A stretch of DNA of 64,000 nt. Source: Colius striatus (Eukaryota > Chordata > Aves > Coliiformes > Coliidae). Shown in pieces: positions 47,721 to 61,285 of this stretch. The notes under the pieces are model-generated. The model searched no databases. It worked only from the letters and a program-made list of their open reading frames with translations, and was not told where the DNA came from. The first letter of the stretch is position 1. Every line of letters starts with the position of its first letter. The DNA is taken from assembly GCF_028858725.1 (NCBI RefSeq), contig NC_084762.1:9185374-9249373 (forward strand), read 5' to 3'. The translations under genes and the position numbers were made by a program.

Positions 47721-50700
47721 ATGACAAAAACCCTGTAAGTTTTATGTACAGAAGAGGCAGCACAGGAATAACATGTGCAGGTAACGAACCACTTGGGAGA
47801 TATTATAGGAATGGAGTGCACATTTAGAAACCAACTCCTGCTCTTCTTTTTGTCTCAAAAGGTTTCCATCATGAATTGGCCCCTACTATAAATACAGCAG
47901 CGGAACCGATCAGTGATGGGTTTGTTCCATCTTACTGCTTCCTGTATCTCTGAGGAAAACAAGATGATATAGGTTTAAAATATTAATAAAGGAGTAACGA
48001 GAGCAATTGCCAGTGTATTACATTCAAAACAAGATCCTAATGAGACAGTAGAAAGGGAAATCTACTTAAATAGCAATACAGACACATTGTTATTTTATTT
48101 ACTGAATAACTTGTACGTGTCCCTTTCAGAATAAAACTCGGGTTGGTGGAGATCACCTGTGAACAAAAATAAGGCATTTTGGCTGTAAACAAATGCTTCC
48201 ATTTAATTTGAATTTACATGTTTAACGCAACGTAAAACGTGCTTCTGAGTAATATCCCCATCTGTTAAATTTCCATGTTCAACTTTATTACACTAAAAGA
48301 TCTGCACAGATGGTTAATAGCCGTGCTAGTGACTATGGATTATTTGCTGGTTCACTGTACGTGCCTGATATTTGTTATGAACACGCACTCATCCTGCAGT
48401 CGAAGCTTTTACAGTTGTGTCAACCAATGAAAATCTCATGTGAACAAAAGCCTATTGTCTAATGAAAACCTTCATTTTCACATTGCTCGCTGGCTTTTTT
48501 TGAAAATGAACACCAAGGCTCCTACTCAACCCAATATTGCTCCAGACTGATACAGCTCTGCATAGCAAACACGTCTAGTCGCAGCAGCTCCCTTGGCTGC
48601 CTTGCTTCTGGCTGGGAGTGGGACAGGCCCTGGCTGCCAGGCCTTGCCATCACCCCCGAAGGACCCCCAGCCTTCCTGGCACAGGAGCCTGCGGGGCCCT
48701 GAGAGTTCTCTGTGGCACCTTTTCTTCTGTGTTGTCCAAGAAATGGTGGTTGGCGCCCACTTCCTTTGACAGCAGACTTATGAAAACATGCAGCCCCTCA
48801 TTATTTTAATGTGCTGTCAGATGCTTCCATGGATGAGGAAATAAAAGGTTTTCTTCTCAGAATATTACCATACCATTCACGGTTACTATGTTTTACTTGC
48901 TCAATTCCCATCTTATTTGCCACTATGTTGTTTTCCTTCAGAGCTATTTCATTTTTAACACATTGGAAACTACCTATGATTAATTTTTCTCCACCGTGAA
49001 ATACAGTCTGCCTTTTTGATCTTTAACTGTTTGGAAGTATTTTTTTAACACTTTTCCTTGTACCAGTTGTTGAGGGGGGAGAAAAAAAAATAGGCTTAGC
49101 ATGGCTTCCAGAATGAGGTAATCTTTGTTTCCAAATAAATGTAGTTCCTTGGTTTATTTTGGAAATAGATCAGCTGTCACGGATTCTAGAGGGCGGCATC
49201 ACTGAGTTCAGTTTATTGAAATAGAAATGACAGAATGTCAATTAGCTTTTCCATTACATGTTACATGAGCAAAAGCTGCTGTCCAAGGCCACAGTGAATT
49301 TATTTTAGCCTCAGTTCTACAGATCCCTTTCTATTTGTTTACAAAGAAAAGAAAAATAACTCCTTCTTTAAAAAAAAATCAGCATTTTCCTTGGATTTCC
49401 TTGCCTGTAAGCAGCAGAAAGACTGTAGCATGCAGCAGAGGCAACTTTAAACATTGAAAAGCAGTGGGAAGTAATAAAAAAATACTAGACATCACAAACA
49501 CGTAATAGCTTCCCAAATCCTTACCCACTGGCTTTTACTCTATTCTGTACATCTCCAGTGTACATCTGACAACTTAAAAAGTTGCAAACTGTCCAATGTC
49601 TGAGACAAGGCTGTGAAACGTGCCTTCTGGTACTGAAACACTTTCTGAGAGGATACCACCATCAGTACATACAAGGCAGGAGAGAGAACTTCCCCTCAGT
49701 TGCAGGCAAGAGGGAAACCCAACAGTGAATTTGTGATGGTGAGAACTGGAATTCGCCATTCTTGCATCATGGCAGCAAAACTCTCATAATATTAAATGAG
49801 AATAGAGGTTTTTCTTGATAAACCAAACCTAAGGGTAACAAAATAAATATTTTGCTGAAATATTTTACTGCTTTTTATGTGGTGAAAGGAATTGAGATGT
49901 TAATTCCTAGCTGGGGGAGCATTGATCTAGTTGTTTCTCATACCGTAGGTAGTTCTGGACTGTTTTGTCTCCAAGGGCTTAATCTTACTCTGGAGGTGAA
50001 AATATGAGCCTGTTATTTGAACTGAAGATCAGATTTTCCATGCATGATGCAGCAGCAGTCGTAAACTTCTCTGTGTGCTCTAAGCCACAGAAGGTGTCAC
50101 ATCTATGGTGAGGCAGTGTAACTTAGCAAATTACCTAATCTAGTACATGTTTTCTGAGAAACTGTGACAACAGTGCAAACAGCCAGGTTTGCCTCTGGTT
50201 AGGCTGAGAGTTTTGCAGCTCTGCCAGAAGTGACCTGTGGATGTTACCAGTTATCTGTTATTTAGATGCTAAAAAAAGAGACCAACTCCTGCAGGTACAA
50301 AACTTTGCTTCCAAAAGGGTTCAAAACCATTAGTGTCAGTTCATGAAACAGCTAGAGATAGAATTTCTCATTTCAAGGTTGCAGGTTGAGTACATTTCTC
50401 TGTGAAACAATCTCTCGATCTCTTTATCCTGCAACTCACTGTCCCTCTCAAAAAGTAAAAAGCAAAGAAAAAAAACCAAAGAAAACACTGTTTCATGAGA
50501 TTGCCCATTTGTGTCAGGACCCAAAATTCTGCTTCTTGTGATAAATTTACAAGAAAATATATACTAGTCACCACAGCAGGCCGAGCTGGATTAGATTAGG
50601 AAGGTGTTATATCACTGAGGAAGGTCTTCTAGTTTTTACAAAGTCCACTGCTTTTTGCCAGTTAAATAATCTCATTTCAGAAAGACAGTTATATAAACCA

Positions 50701-52681
50701 GAAGAAATGACATTGTTTATGCTTCTTAAAGGGCAAACAGGAAATACTCCATTCTCTGATACCACAAGTCCTGCCAGATGACTACTTTACCAAACTGAGA
50801 TGTTAGCTAAATCTATTATTTTAAGGTCTTTGCTTTCTTCCTCTCAAGACACTTGCAGAAAATGTGAGGTAGTGCAAGAGCATGTCATCTGGTGTGGGAA
50901 AGGAAAAGGAAATGGTTGGTTTTGGTGGAAGCTCATGAGTGTTTAATCAAGGTCTGTGGCCTGAAATCTATAGTAAAGGAAATGTAGGATTTCCTGTGCA
51001 TTGGTGATCAGTCCTGGGGGTGAATATTGGGTAGAGGTTTATACAGAGAAGGACAGTTTTTCAGAAGGATTCTTTCTGTACGTCACTTGCTAGCAAGTAC
51101 AGCTTCACACTCAGAGTCTTCAAGATTACTGAGGTTGCTGTAAAGAGGCATTGGACAAAATACACTAAGGACCTGCAGAACTGGCGGTTCATTATTTGTC
51201 CTTCCCTGGTGACCTGTGAATTGTCCAACCTGAACTAGCACACTGAATTGAATAAAATCTCCTGCAGAGGCAAAGGCATGTGTTAACTACAAATGTCACC
51301 CTTTTGAAGCACAGCTGCATGAAGAGGATAGACTGCAGGTTAGTCCTGCAGTTAGTTTGCAAATTCCCTGACCACTAAAACTGCAAAATGAAACATGCCA
51401 GAGTGACATTGGATGCTGTGGAAGTGCTGGGACAGGAGTGGCTTCAGATCCTATGGTAGACACTTCAGCAATAAACTTTAGGTGTGCTCATCTGAAAGCT
51501 GTGTCTTTTGGATGCAAGATATCATTGTATTCCTCTAAGACATTCACACAGAGCTTACAGATATGCCAGAGGACCTACAAAAAAACCCTTCTGAGGCAGC
51601 ATCTGGAGGTCTGAAGATCAAGCAGGACATTCAAAATGGCACCAAATACCTATCTGCAGGCTAATTAAAACCCAAATCAACCACCTCTAGAGCAATAGAA
51701 ACAGGGCAAAGTCAGGCTGCACTTAAATGCATCTCAGCTTCTCACTGTTTCTCTAGACTTCTTGAGAACTAAAGCATTACCACTCCCACTTCTGTTTTGG
51801 CACAGTGTCTTTTCTCTCTGTCATTTGGGGTGGCAATGGTAGAGAAAAAGATACGTGGGCAATGCAAAACGGGATGAACAGATCCTGGATCCAACTTTAA
51901 AATGTTCCTAGATGAAGCCTATTGCTAATCGTGAATCTACAATTAGTGAACTTGACCCTTGTTCTCCTGGTAACAAACATTTCTTTCTGGAACAATTGCT
52001 TGAACCAGCAAGCAATTACCTTCTTCTGTACATTTGATTACTAATTTCTTACCAGAACAATAAAAAAAACCCAAGTCACTTCTCTTCCAGTCCTCATATT
52101 ATAATTTCATCTCTGCTGCCAAAGCGTGCCTGGCTTCTGCTTTGTATATTTGATGTGCAGCTGTGTTAGAAAGCCACAAATAGCAGCACAGCATCTTTAA
52201 GAGCTGTACTACCAAGGGTAAAAGGACCCTGCAGGGCAGCTCTTCTGAAGGAGCCATCCCCGTTTGGAAAGCAGCAAATCATGTTGTGATGAGAAAGGTG
52301 CAGAAATAACTAGAAAAATGGACTTTTCCCAACTTTTCCCATTGCGGGGAAGAAAGTGGCTTTTGGCCAACATACACAAAAGAAACCAGTACCCTTCCTC
52401 GCTAGTTTGAAAGGCAGCCATAGGCTGTTCTCACAGCACTGTATATTTATAGAGGTATGATGCAGTACGGAAGTATTACACCATATCTTGCTGTTTATTT
52501 TTTTTACCTGCTGCAATAGATGAGGGATATTTCCAAAGCAATCCAAGTGTAGCATGCCTTAGGATTAACTAAAGGATGGGTTTTATAAAGGATGGACACG
52601 TGGCATTTGTTTAACCAAAGAACCTTGTACACTCAAAAGAAGAGGGGAAGAATCCTTAAGCTATGCATACTGGAAACTCAT
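47721..52681. other. Intergenic, no gene recognised
   Basis: Repeat-poor unique DNA. The parts at about 47880-48500 and 49100-49350 have balanced composition and no transposon similarity that I can see, so they are possible conserved noncoding elements. Confidence 0.6.
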
Positions 52682-53217
52682 TTCATAGAATCATAGAATG
52701 GTAGGGGTTGGAAGGGACCTTTAGAGATCATCCAGTCCAACCCCCCTGCAGAAGCAGGGTCACCTAGATCAGGTCACATAGGAACATGTCCCGGCGGGTC
52801 TTGAAGACCTCTTAAAGAAGGAGACTCCACAACCCCTCTGGGCAGCCTGTGCCAGGGCTCCCTTACCACCACAGTGAAATAGTTTTTTCTTATGTTTAAG
52901 TGGAACTTTTTGTGTTCCAGCTTCATCCCATTACCCTTTGTCCTGTTGCTAGCTACTATAGAAAAAAGGGATGTCCTAACCTCCTGACACCCATCCTTTA
53001 GATATTTATAAATGTTAATAAGATCTCCCCTCCAGACTAAACAGCCCCAGTTCCCGCAGCCTTTCCTCGTATGAAAGATGTTCCAGTCCCCTGATCATCT
53101 TGGTGGCCCTGCGCTGGACTCTCTCCAGCAGTTCCCTGTCCCTCTTGAGCTGAGGAGCCCAGAAGTGGACACAGTACCCCAGATGAGACCTCACCAGGGC
53201 AGAGCAGAGGGAAGGGC
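52682..53217 (-). mobile_element. CR1 LINE 3' part, longest well-preserved copy
   Basis: From TTCATAGAATCATAGAATGG through GTTTAAGTGGAACTTTTTGT, AGATCTCCCCTCCAGACTAA and TGGTGGCCCTGCGCTGGACT to GATGAGACCTCACCAGGGCA. Minus orientation, about 535 bp, and the least diverged copy in the window. Confidence 0.95.
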
Positions 53218-56200
53218 AGAGTATCTCTTATTGAATTAGAATGCATGAAGCAGCGTGGGCAGCCTTGTCTGTCTTCAGGTGAAACAGGGCAGCCTTTATA
53301 AAGCTCACATGACCAACTGAGCTTTTCAAACCCTGCATGTTCCAGGGCCTCCTCTCTCTTTTTAGCCAGGTGCCTGAAGCATAGCACTACTTGATAGATA
53401 AGCCTGGGTGTTTAATTAAAATCTGAAAAAAGATGTTGAATATGTTACCTTACATTTCTGTTTCTATATATCATATCTATTTTCTTCTAATAGATGCTTC
53501 TTCTGACAGCATCAGCTCTTTTGAAATTGGTCTGTCCTTGTTTATTTGTAATAAGCATTCTCAACTCTCTCTTGATAATATTGCAATGAATCATTCAGTG
53601 AGTAGAGTTGGATGATTTGGTCAGAGTAGATCGTAACACCCAGTGATGTTTATCTTTTTATGTCAGGGTCATGTTCACCTGAATCACAGGGAAAATGACA
53701 TTTAGCATCTTTAATAAAAAACATTCCCTTGGGATGTATACCCAATTTGCAATGATTGTCAATTACAACAGCTGATACGGATATGAGAAGTTACCCGCTA
53801 ACCTCAATTAGCACTTTAAAACTGTAGATCCTGGGAGCAAAGTTCACAAGTACAAATAGCTGATCTTTCTGCCTATTGATGTACTTTATCTTCTTCTGCC
53901 CATATACATTTACCTGTAACTTTGATACCAAACAAAAACCAATGTGCATGCCTTCTCATCCAATTGCATGCTATTACTGGCATTCTGAATCAACACGAAA
54001 TTGCAGCATAAAAATGTCTAAGGGATTCCAGGGCAAGTACATGAACAGAAGCCTGTGGTAGTTTCAAATATTCATAGGAATGTAGGTTTCCACAAGCTAG
54101 AAAAGATCAAGAGTCTAAATACTGCAATGGCCTGCCTCTGGCAACGGTCTTTATCTTTTGAAGAAAGTTTACATGGCTTATTTCCACACTGGATCAAGCC
54201 TGTCTGGGTAGAAATGTATATTCAAATGCCAGTCATATGGGTCAGCTCCTTGTGCCCTACAGCATTAGATTTGCTTTCCTAGGTCATTCTAACAAGAGTT
54301 TGCTCTTGTTATTACTCTCAACTATGCTCCTTTAATCTCATCTTTGATACTTGGGAGAAAAGTCAATCAAAAAAGCCCAGATTCCTTTAGCTAAGTGTTT
54401 CCACATGATTTCCCTCCATTGCTTTATTTTTCATTAATACACTGGCTTCCTTATAGCACATGAAAAAAAAACTAGTGACATAGAGTTTAATAACTGTACT
54501 TTTTCTCAAGGGATCATCATTGTAATCTGCATCACAACTATTACTTTAACTAATAACTAAAAGAGCTCATGTTCTAGGTTGATAGGCCACAGCTGCATTG
54601 TAGAGAAATCTGCAGTGGTAAATACTGCTATCTGAATAAACCAGCTATAGCCAACAGTGACACCCAACGATGGTGAGCATTTGCACACTGGTGTTGACAT
54701 TAATCTCAAATGCTAGTTCATTTCACTCTACTTGTGTTTGCACCTATCCTGAAAAACAAATCAAGTCTGGAAATAGCACCTTGGTCAAATGATTCTTTCA
54801 AGCTGAAGAGTTTCTGAAGGTGTACAGCTGGAGAGAAAAGGTGTCCAAGCCAATGAATTACAGGTGGTCTCACCCATCTTGACAGTCTTCACTTCCTGCA
54901 CTCACTGTCAAAAGAGATTCTGTTAAGCCTCCTTGATCTGTCTTTTCAAGGGAAAGGAAATCACAAATCACTTTGACTTCAATAATACTTCCACATTTTT
55001 AACAGGACACTTGAGTGTCCAAAATTCTACTATTCCCAGAACTTGTGGAGTTGAGCATAGCCATTCTGCATTTCCTTTCCTGTCAAACCTGACAGCCAAA
55101 TATCTGTATGTATCTGTTTAGCTACCAGGAGGGGGTTTATCATGAGAACTGCATTAAATGTGCTTGTCTTGCTCAGTCAAAGCAATTCTCAGTCCCTTGC
55201 TTGTGCCTTCACAATTCATTATTTTACAAAGAGTGTTGTATAAACTCCACAGCATGGCCACACTGATGTAGGTGATAAAGATACTAATGTCTGTCGTGTG
55301 TCATCTGCATTTCATCCATGAGAAATGGATGTAGGAAAGGGCAAGAGATTGACTGGAAATTGCAAATTCCAAAATAAAACTTGTATACCCATTAGAGTTA
55401 TCCTTTAAGGTGGTTTGGGCTTTTTGTTTGGTTTTGAGGGCTTTTTTGTTTGGTTGTTTGGGTTTTTTTTAAACTAAAAGAGTTATAGGATTCATGGTTT
55501 ACACAACTGTATGTTTCAGTGTCTTCTGTGGAAGAACTGCCACCATTTCTTTGTTTATACAGGTATTTTGCAATCCACAGTTCCAGCCATTCTACCTAGT
55601 GGTGTGTTCAGAAACCATGACTGAGATGAAAACATAAAACTCTTGGAAAGGTGCCAGAGAATGGTGTTGAATTAAGAAAGAATAAGATAAGAATGTAGAG
55701 AATGGGAGTTATGTTGGCTATGGAAAGGGAATAGGATATTCTTCACACTTAGTAACAATGTTCCCAAGCAAGCCTTGACACTCCAATGTCCCACAGTTTT
55801 GGAGATCAGTTTTGATGATGAACCCTGTGCAAGCAGGAGAGCCTCTGTGCAAATGCCCAGTCAAGACTAACAAACCTTGCAGCTCACTGCTTCCTCACAC
55901 CCCTGCTCAGCTATGGTATGTGCAGCCTGATCAAGGTCTGGAACTACCTCCAGCTCTGTAGGAGAGAACAGCACCAGCAGGTGATGGGCAGACCTTACCC
56001 ACTGCACCATTCTCTCTCCACAGCAGGAGAAACAAGTAAGAAATGAAAAGGAGAAGGGCATTGCACCACTGATTTTCCCTGTTTTCTGGTTTTGGTATGT
56101 TTTACAGCTTGAATTTAGTTACATTAAAAAGCACAACTCATTTCTGTTTGCAGCCAGCTGATTTGTCTGCCTTGCTCTTTTCCTTTCCTTCCAGAAACTG

Positions 56201-56863
56201 AGGCACACAAAACTATAATTGCCTTCAACCAACAACTATATCAAAAAGGCCCCCAAAATTATCAAGTTGGCATTGCCCTTTTGGGCAAATGTTGGGAAAG
56301 AGAAAATGCTGCAAGAGCTGGTTTTGTGGAATGCCATGTAATCAAGCATAGAGACTAACATATCAGATTTTATTCAAGTAGAGATTAGCATTCTCATTGT
56401 CTGAGAAATTCAGAAATGCAGTAGAGAGAGTAAGATATCAAGAGTATCATTTTCCCAGGCAAAGTACATACAATTGCAGTGGATTACTCATTAAAATCAT
56501 TGTACCTGGCACAGAAGTGAGCACATGTAGCATTGCTAATTCCCTCTGCCTCCCCAGATCCCAGTGTAATGTTATTTATATGGGTACTCTCTGGTTGTAC
56601 AAATTAAGTTAGTTGATTTTCAGAACTTCCACCCTATGAAAAGAGCCACTTAGAACTTTACAGATGTTGCACAGAGCACAGATGGCCACACACACAAACA
56701 CAGTGTTTGTAACATTAACATACCAGATACTTTGGAAAAAGGACCATCTTGCCCTTTGAACGGGACACTCTGCTATCACTGTGCAGTAAATTTGTTATGT
56801 CTTACAGAGGTATGGTAAGACTTTTAAATTGGTGAGTAGAAAATAGGAACACAACACAATCCG
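53218..56863. other. Intergenic, nothing recognised
   Basis: AT-rich unique sequence with a G/T-rich low-complexity patch at about 55420-55475. Confidence 0.7.
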
Positions 56864-57175
56864 AGAATCACAGAATGGGGGGGATTGGAAGGGACCTTTA
56901 GAGATCATCCAGCCCAACCCCCTGCTAAAGCAGGTTCCCCTTGATCAGGGGGTACAGGAAGCATCCAGGTCAGCTTGAAAACCTCCAGAGAAGGAGGCTC
57001 CACACCCTCCCTGGGCAGCTTGTGCCAGGGCTCCCTCATGTTCACAGTAAAGTAGTGTTTCCGTATGTTTAAGTGGAACTTTTTGTGTTCCAGCTGTTGT
57101 CTATTACCCCTTGTCCTGTCACAACAGATAAATACTGCCCCATCCTCTTGATCTTTTAAATACTTAGCTTTTGGC
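56864..57175 (-). mobile_element. CR1 LINE 3' part
   Basis: AGAATCACAGAATGGGGGGG, ACCTTTAGAGATCATCCAGC, CCCCCTGCTAAAGCAGGTTC and TTACCCCTTGTCCTGTCACA; the same subfamily as the copy at 6127. Minus orientation. Confidence 0.92.
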
Positions 57176-57660
57176 CCACTAAATAGTCACAACACTTACT
57201 TAAATCCTGTTGCAACAAGGTGAGATGGGAAACATCAGTTGATCCAAGCATGTAGGTGCCTCCTGTCTTCATCCTCTTGGCATTCTCTTTACCTGTGAAT
57301 CTTCTATGAGAACCGACAAACTTGCCCCTACAAGGTCTCAACAGTATATTCTCAGTCCCATTCAAGGACTCTGGCAAAGGGCATAGATACCCTGTCATGT
57401 TCCCAGGAGAGGTTTGTCAACCCAGAGCAGTGGTTATCAGCATGTTTAATGTACCCTGGCTCGGGAGTAGCTTCACAGACCTCAACCATCACCAGACACC
57501 TGATTGACTTACCACCAATTAGCTTTGTTAGCTCAGTGGCCAATGCCAAAGCAAGAATGGCATCCTTGTATCCTAGGACACGTGCTGAACCAGCTGATAA
57601 CATTTCATCCCTGTTAAAATCTACCTGTGACAATTTATGGAAAATGGGTGGCATTTCAGA
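57156..57660 (-). other. Unidentified open frames
   Basis: Two minus-strand frames overlap: 57654-57352 (with ATELTKLIGGKSIRCLVMVE and PEPGYIKHADNHCSGLTN) and 57398-57156 (with GKFVGSHRRFTGKENAKRM). They lie between a minus CR1 and a plus LINE fragment. Together they might be one frameshifted relic of a gene or element, but I cannot name a family. Confidence 0.2.
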
Positions 57661-57839
57661 TTAGGAGAAAAGGAAACATGTTGTGAGCTTTATAAAGGAA
57701 GGAAGAAAAGGTGGCCAGTCAGCAAAGGATTTCTAGAAACAGAAGTACTGGAAGAAGTAACAAGACAGTTGTCTGGAGGATAACAAGGAGGAAGTAAAAA
57801 ACAATGTCACTTTTTTGTGAGAACAGATTATAGCAGAAT

Positions 57840-58140
57840 AATCTACTTTCCTTGTATGACAGGTAACAGATGCTGCAGACAAAAGAAAAGCAATTGTTAT
57901 TTTCAGAGAGGCTTTTGATGCTGTTGTTCATGACATTCTCCTTAGCAAATCACAAAACATGATGTAGATGAGTCTAGAAGAGAACAGACACAACCCACAT
58001 TGGAACAGCCGTTCTCAAAGACAAAGAGGCTACTGAGAAGCACAGTCAAGGTGGCAGTTTGTATTGAGTGGGTTCCATGAGGGCCCAGTGACATTCAAGT
58101 GATGTTCTGCAGCAAGGCACATCAAATTAGTTCATTGGGA
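57840..58140 (+). mobile_element. Degraded LINE reverse transcriptase fragment
   Basis: In one plus frame KRKAIVIF is followed by REAFDAVVHDILLSK, which matches the DFSKAFDTVSHDILL block of CR1-like reverse transcriptases. A stop follows soon after. The outer limits are approximate. Confidence 0.6.
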
Positions 58141-60614
58141 AATCTTTCCTGGTAAGGGTAAGGAAAACGATACTAAATGTCTCTCAATTCTGTGACATTC
58201 TTATTAACAGAGTTTTTAAATAACAATAGAAAAAGGGCATGTGGAAAAAACATGAGTAAGAAGATGAGTATCATAACCTCTCAACACCAGTTTTAACTGG
58301 TTGCTTTGGTACTCGAGGACCTGGGCAAATACATCTCAGACCTCCTTAAAGGTTCACTTAATGCTCTGACTCTAACCATAAGAAACGAGGCAAATATAAA
58401 CTAATGCATAGTCTGTGAATATGCCTCTGTTCCAGTGTCCCAATTTCTGTCAGCTGCTTCAGCCCTGTTTAAGGGTTCTGAGGCTGGAGGTTATGTCTAG
58501 AGCTGATAGCTCCTAATGCATTCCTGCCCTTTCCAAAGCTCTTGTCAACCTGCTTGTAGTTTTGACCTGACACTATGCAGAATTCTTGAAATCCACAGTA
58601 TAATCATGTGTGAAACAGTATTTCCTTTTGCTTAACTTTAAACCTGATGCCTGCTACTTTCACTGGAGTAATTTCATCCTTACCATATACAGTGGGTAGT
58701 GGAGGCCTGAATTTGCTCAAGCAGAGGTGCTGGAGTTACTGCCTGATACAGCATCAGGCTACTCCTGAGAAATTCACCTTGTATATCCACCCCACAGTGT
58801 CTGCACCAGGCTTTGTGAGGTGATGTGACCACATATGCTTGCCACATATGACAAGATGATCTAGCTGATTAAAAGCCTTCCATCAGCTAGAAAGTACAAT
58901 TATCCTGCAGTGTAGATGTATCCATAGTTTTTGCTTGCCACAATTAGGCTTGCCACCCCTGTGAGGGTGTTGATATTTCTTTTTACGTGTATTTTATCTT
59001 GGCTTTGTTGTACTTCTGGATTAAACATCATTAATGTGTCAGGCAATTGCACAGATACTTCTGTACATCCCCTGGAAATGTCTTGCAATGCTGAGCTGGT
59101 GTACAAAAGAGTGACTATGATGCTGCATATTATCATTTCTTGCAAGTAATTTCAGCAGAGCTGAATCATAGCTACACGTGGCAGAGGTAGGGCTTTTGCT
59201 TTTAGCTGAACTGAAGTACTAACGAACCACCATCATAACATCAAACTTTTATGTTCTGGAAATTCCTTTCTCCTTGTAAGAATAGTGTTGTAATAATTGG
59301 AACAACATTCAATAACACATAAATAATCTCTACCTCTTTTTGAGGAGCCAAATTTTGCCACCATTTCAATGAGTACTCACTTCTCTAAGAACGTTCCTCA
59401 GGTTTCAGCTTCATGTTTTTGTACTGACAGAAAAAATATGACTGACCAAGGAATAGGAACATCAGAACCTGGGCCACTATAATTGATGAGAAACCTAAGC
59501 TCATTAGAAATGAAAATTAAAAATCAAGATTTGATATCAAGATAGAATTTCTCTAAAGCTCACATACACTGAATAATGTGTCAGAATAATGTCAGTCACA
59601 CTAAACGTGACTGACATTAAGTAAAAATGCAGCTTTCATTGTTCCCACCCCCTTAGACATCATAGTTTTGTGGAAAGGGACCCTTACAGGTAGAAGTGCT
59701 TTTCATGCACACGTGTTACATGGCTGTTTGGAGCACTGTAGATCCTCAGTTGATAGATTGACACCCAACTCTTAGGCATTACACAACTGAGTTCCACAGC
59801 ACTATGTGTTTCAGGCTAGTGGCCTGAAATCATTTTAAAAACTATTACATTAATTGTTTTGGATCAGCTCTCCTTGTTAATCATCATCTGACTGAGGACT
59901 ACCCATGTAAGAATGTGCAGAATCTGCTTTACACAGCTCCTGCAGTCCTAACCCTTTGAAAACCGCTGTTGTCAAATGCTGTTCCCAGACAACATGGAAT
60001 AATTCAGTGAGAGATGATGGATGAATGCCAGATGACATAAACATAAAGTATCAATGTTATTTTTTTATTATTATTCCAGGCTTTGAAACATGTGCTAATT
60101 GCAAAAAGCTGTGTAAGGTTGGTGAAAATGTGGAAAATGCAGTCTGCTGGGCTATTCTGTACACTGATAAAATCTATATAGAGCTACGACATATGTCTTC
60201 ATTTAATTTGCTGATTGCCAAAGGCAGTTGGTAGGCCCTCTCCAATTCCCTTCCCTTCTCTCCAAAAGCTCATGGGCTGCAAAACTTGTCTTGTTTTCTG
60301 TCCTGCTCATTAGAAAAAGACTTGCAAAAAAAATGACTTACATGTTGTGACTAGCAATATCAGCTCTTGTTACACCAGAGGTTCAACATTTATGAATGCT
60401 AGAAGAAGGCTGTACTGTCAAATTACATCCTAACTGAAATACAGATCTTGGTACGTCAAAGTTCAAGGATGAGTCCTTCCTGTTTGGAGTATTTATATCA
60501 AGAGAATTGGATATGAAAGCTACCAAAGCTTTAGCAAAAGCTTCTGACCTGACAGTGTTTTACACAGGCAGCAACGACTATGGTCTGTACTCTGCACTTA
60601 TAACTCTTTCACCA
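58141..60614. other. Intergenic, nothing recognised except an inverted repeat
   Basis: Unique sequence; the only structure noted is the 13-bp inverted repeat at 59587-59619. Confidence 0.7.
59587..59619. repeat. Perfect 13-bp inverted repeat with 7-base loop
   Basis: TAATGTCAGTCAC (59587-59599) and its exact reverse complement GTGACTGACATTA (59607-59619) are separated by ACTAAAC. Confidence 0.9.
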
Positions 60615-61285
60615 AGGAAGCTCTCTGGTTTCATCCTTTTTGCACTCTCTCCTCATGTACTTATATGTATAATAATAAACCCTCCCCCTGAGCCTTGTCT
60701 TCTCCAGGCTGAACAGTCCCAGATCTCTCAGCTCTTCCTCCTAGGAGAGCTGCTCCAGTCTCTTCATCATGTTCATGGCCTTGCATTAGATTCTCTCCAG
60801 TATGTCCATGTCTCTCTTGTACTAGGAGGCCCAGACCTGGACCCGGTACTCCAAGTGTAGCATCACGAGTGTTGAGCAGAGGGGAAGGATCACCTCTCTC
60901 AGCCTTCTGGCAGCCCTTTGCCTAGTGCAGCCCAGGATGCCATCAGCCACTTTTGTGGTACCTCCCAGGTCCTTTTCTGCACAACTGCTTTCCAGCAGTT
61001 TCCAAACATATACTGGTGCATGGGGTTGTTCCTCCCCAGGTGCAGGACTTAGCACTTGTCCTTGTTGAACTTCATGAGGTTCCTGTCAGCCCTTTCCAGG
61101 TCTCTCTGGTTGGCAGCGTGACCCTCTGGAATGTCAGCCACTCCTCCCAGTTGTGTGTCATCAGGAGAATGACTGAGGTTATACTCCAGGAGTATACTCT
61201 CCTGGGTGCTCCTCAGCTTATCCAGAGAAGATAAAAGAAGATGAAAGATACCAGGGTCCTTGAAACTGCAATCCAGGCTCACGCA
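60615..61285 (-). mobile_element. CR1 LINE ORF2 C-terminal fragment
   Basis: Minus frames give [31 protein letters not shown], then [31 protein letters not shown] and [10 protein letters not shown], the standard order of the CR1 ORF2 C-terminal region, here with frame breaks. It continues into 3' sequence (CTTCTCCAGGCTGAACAGTC). Confidence 0.92.

Noticed and set aside
60507..60860. 117-residue plus-strand frame
   Set aside because: It is the antisense of a CR1 ORF2 fragment.
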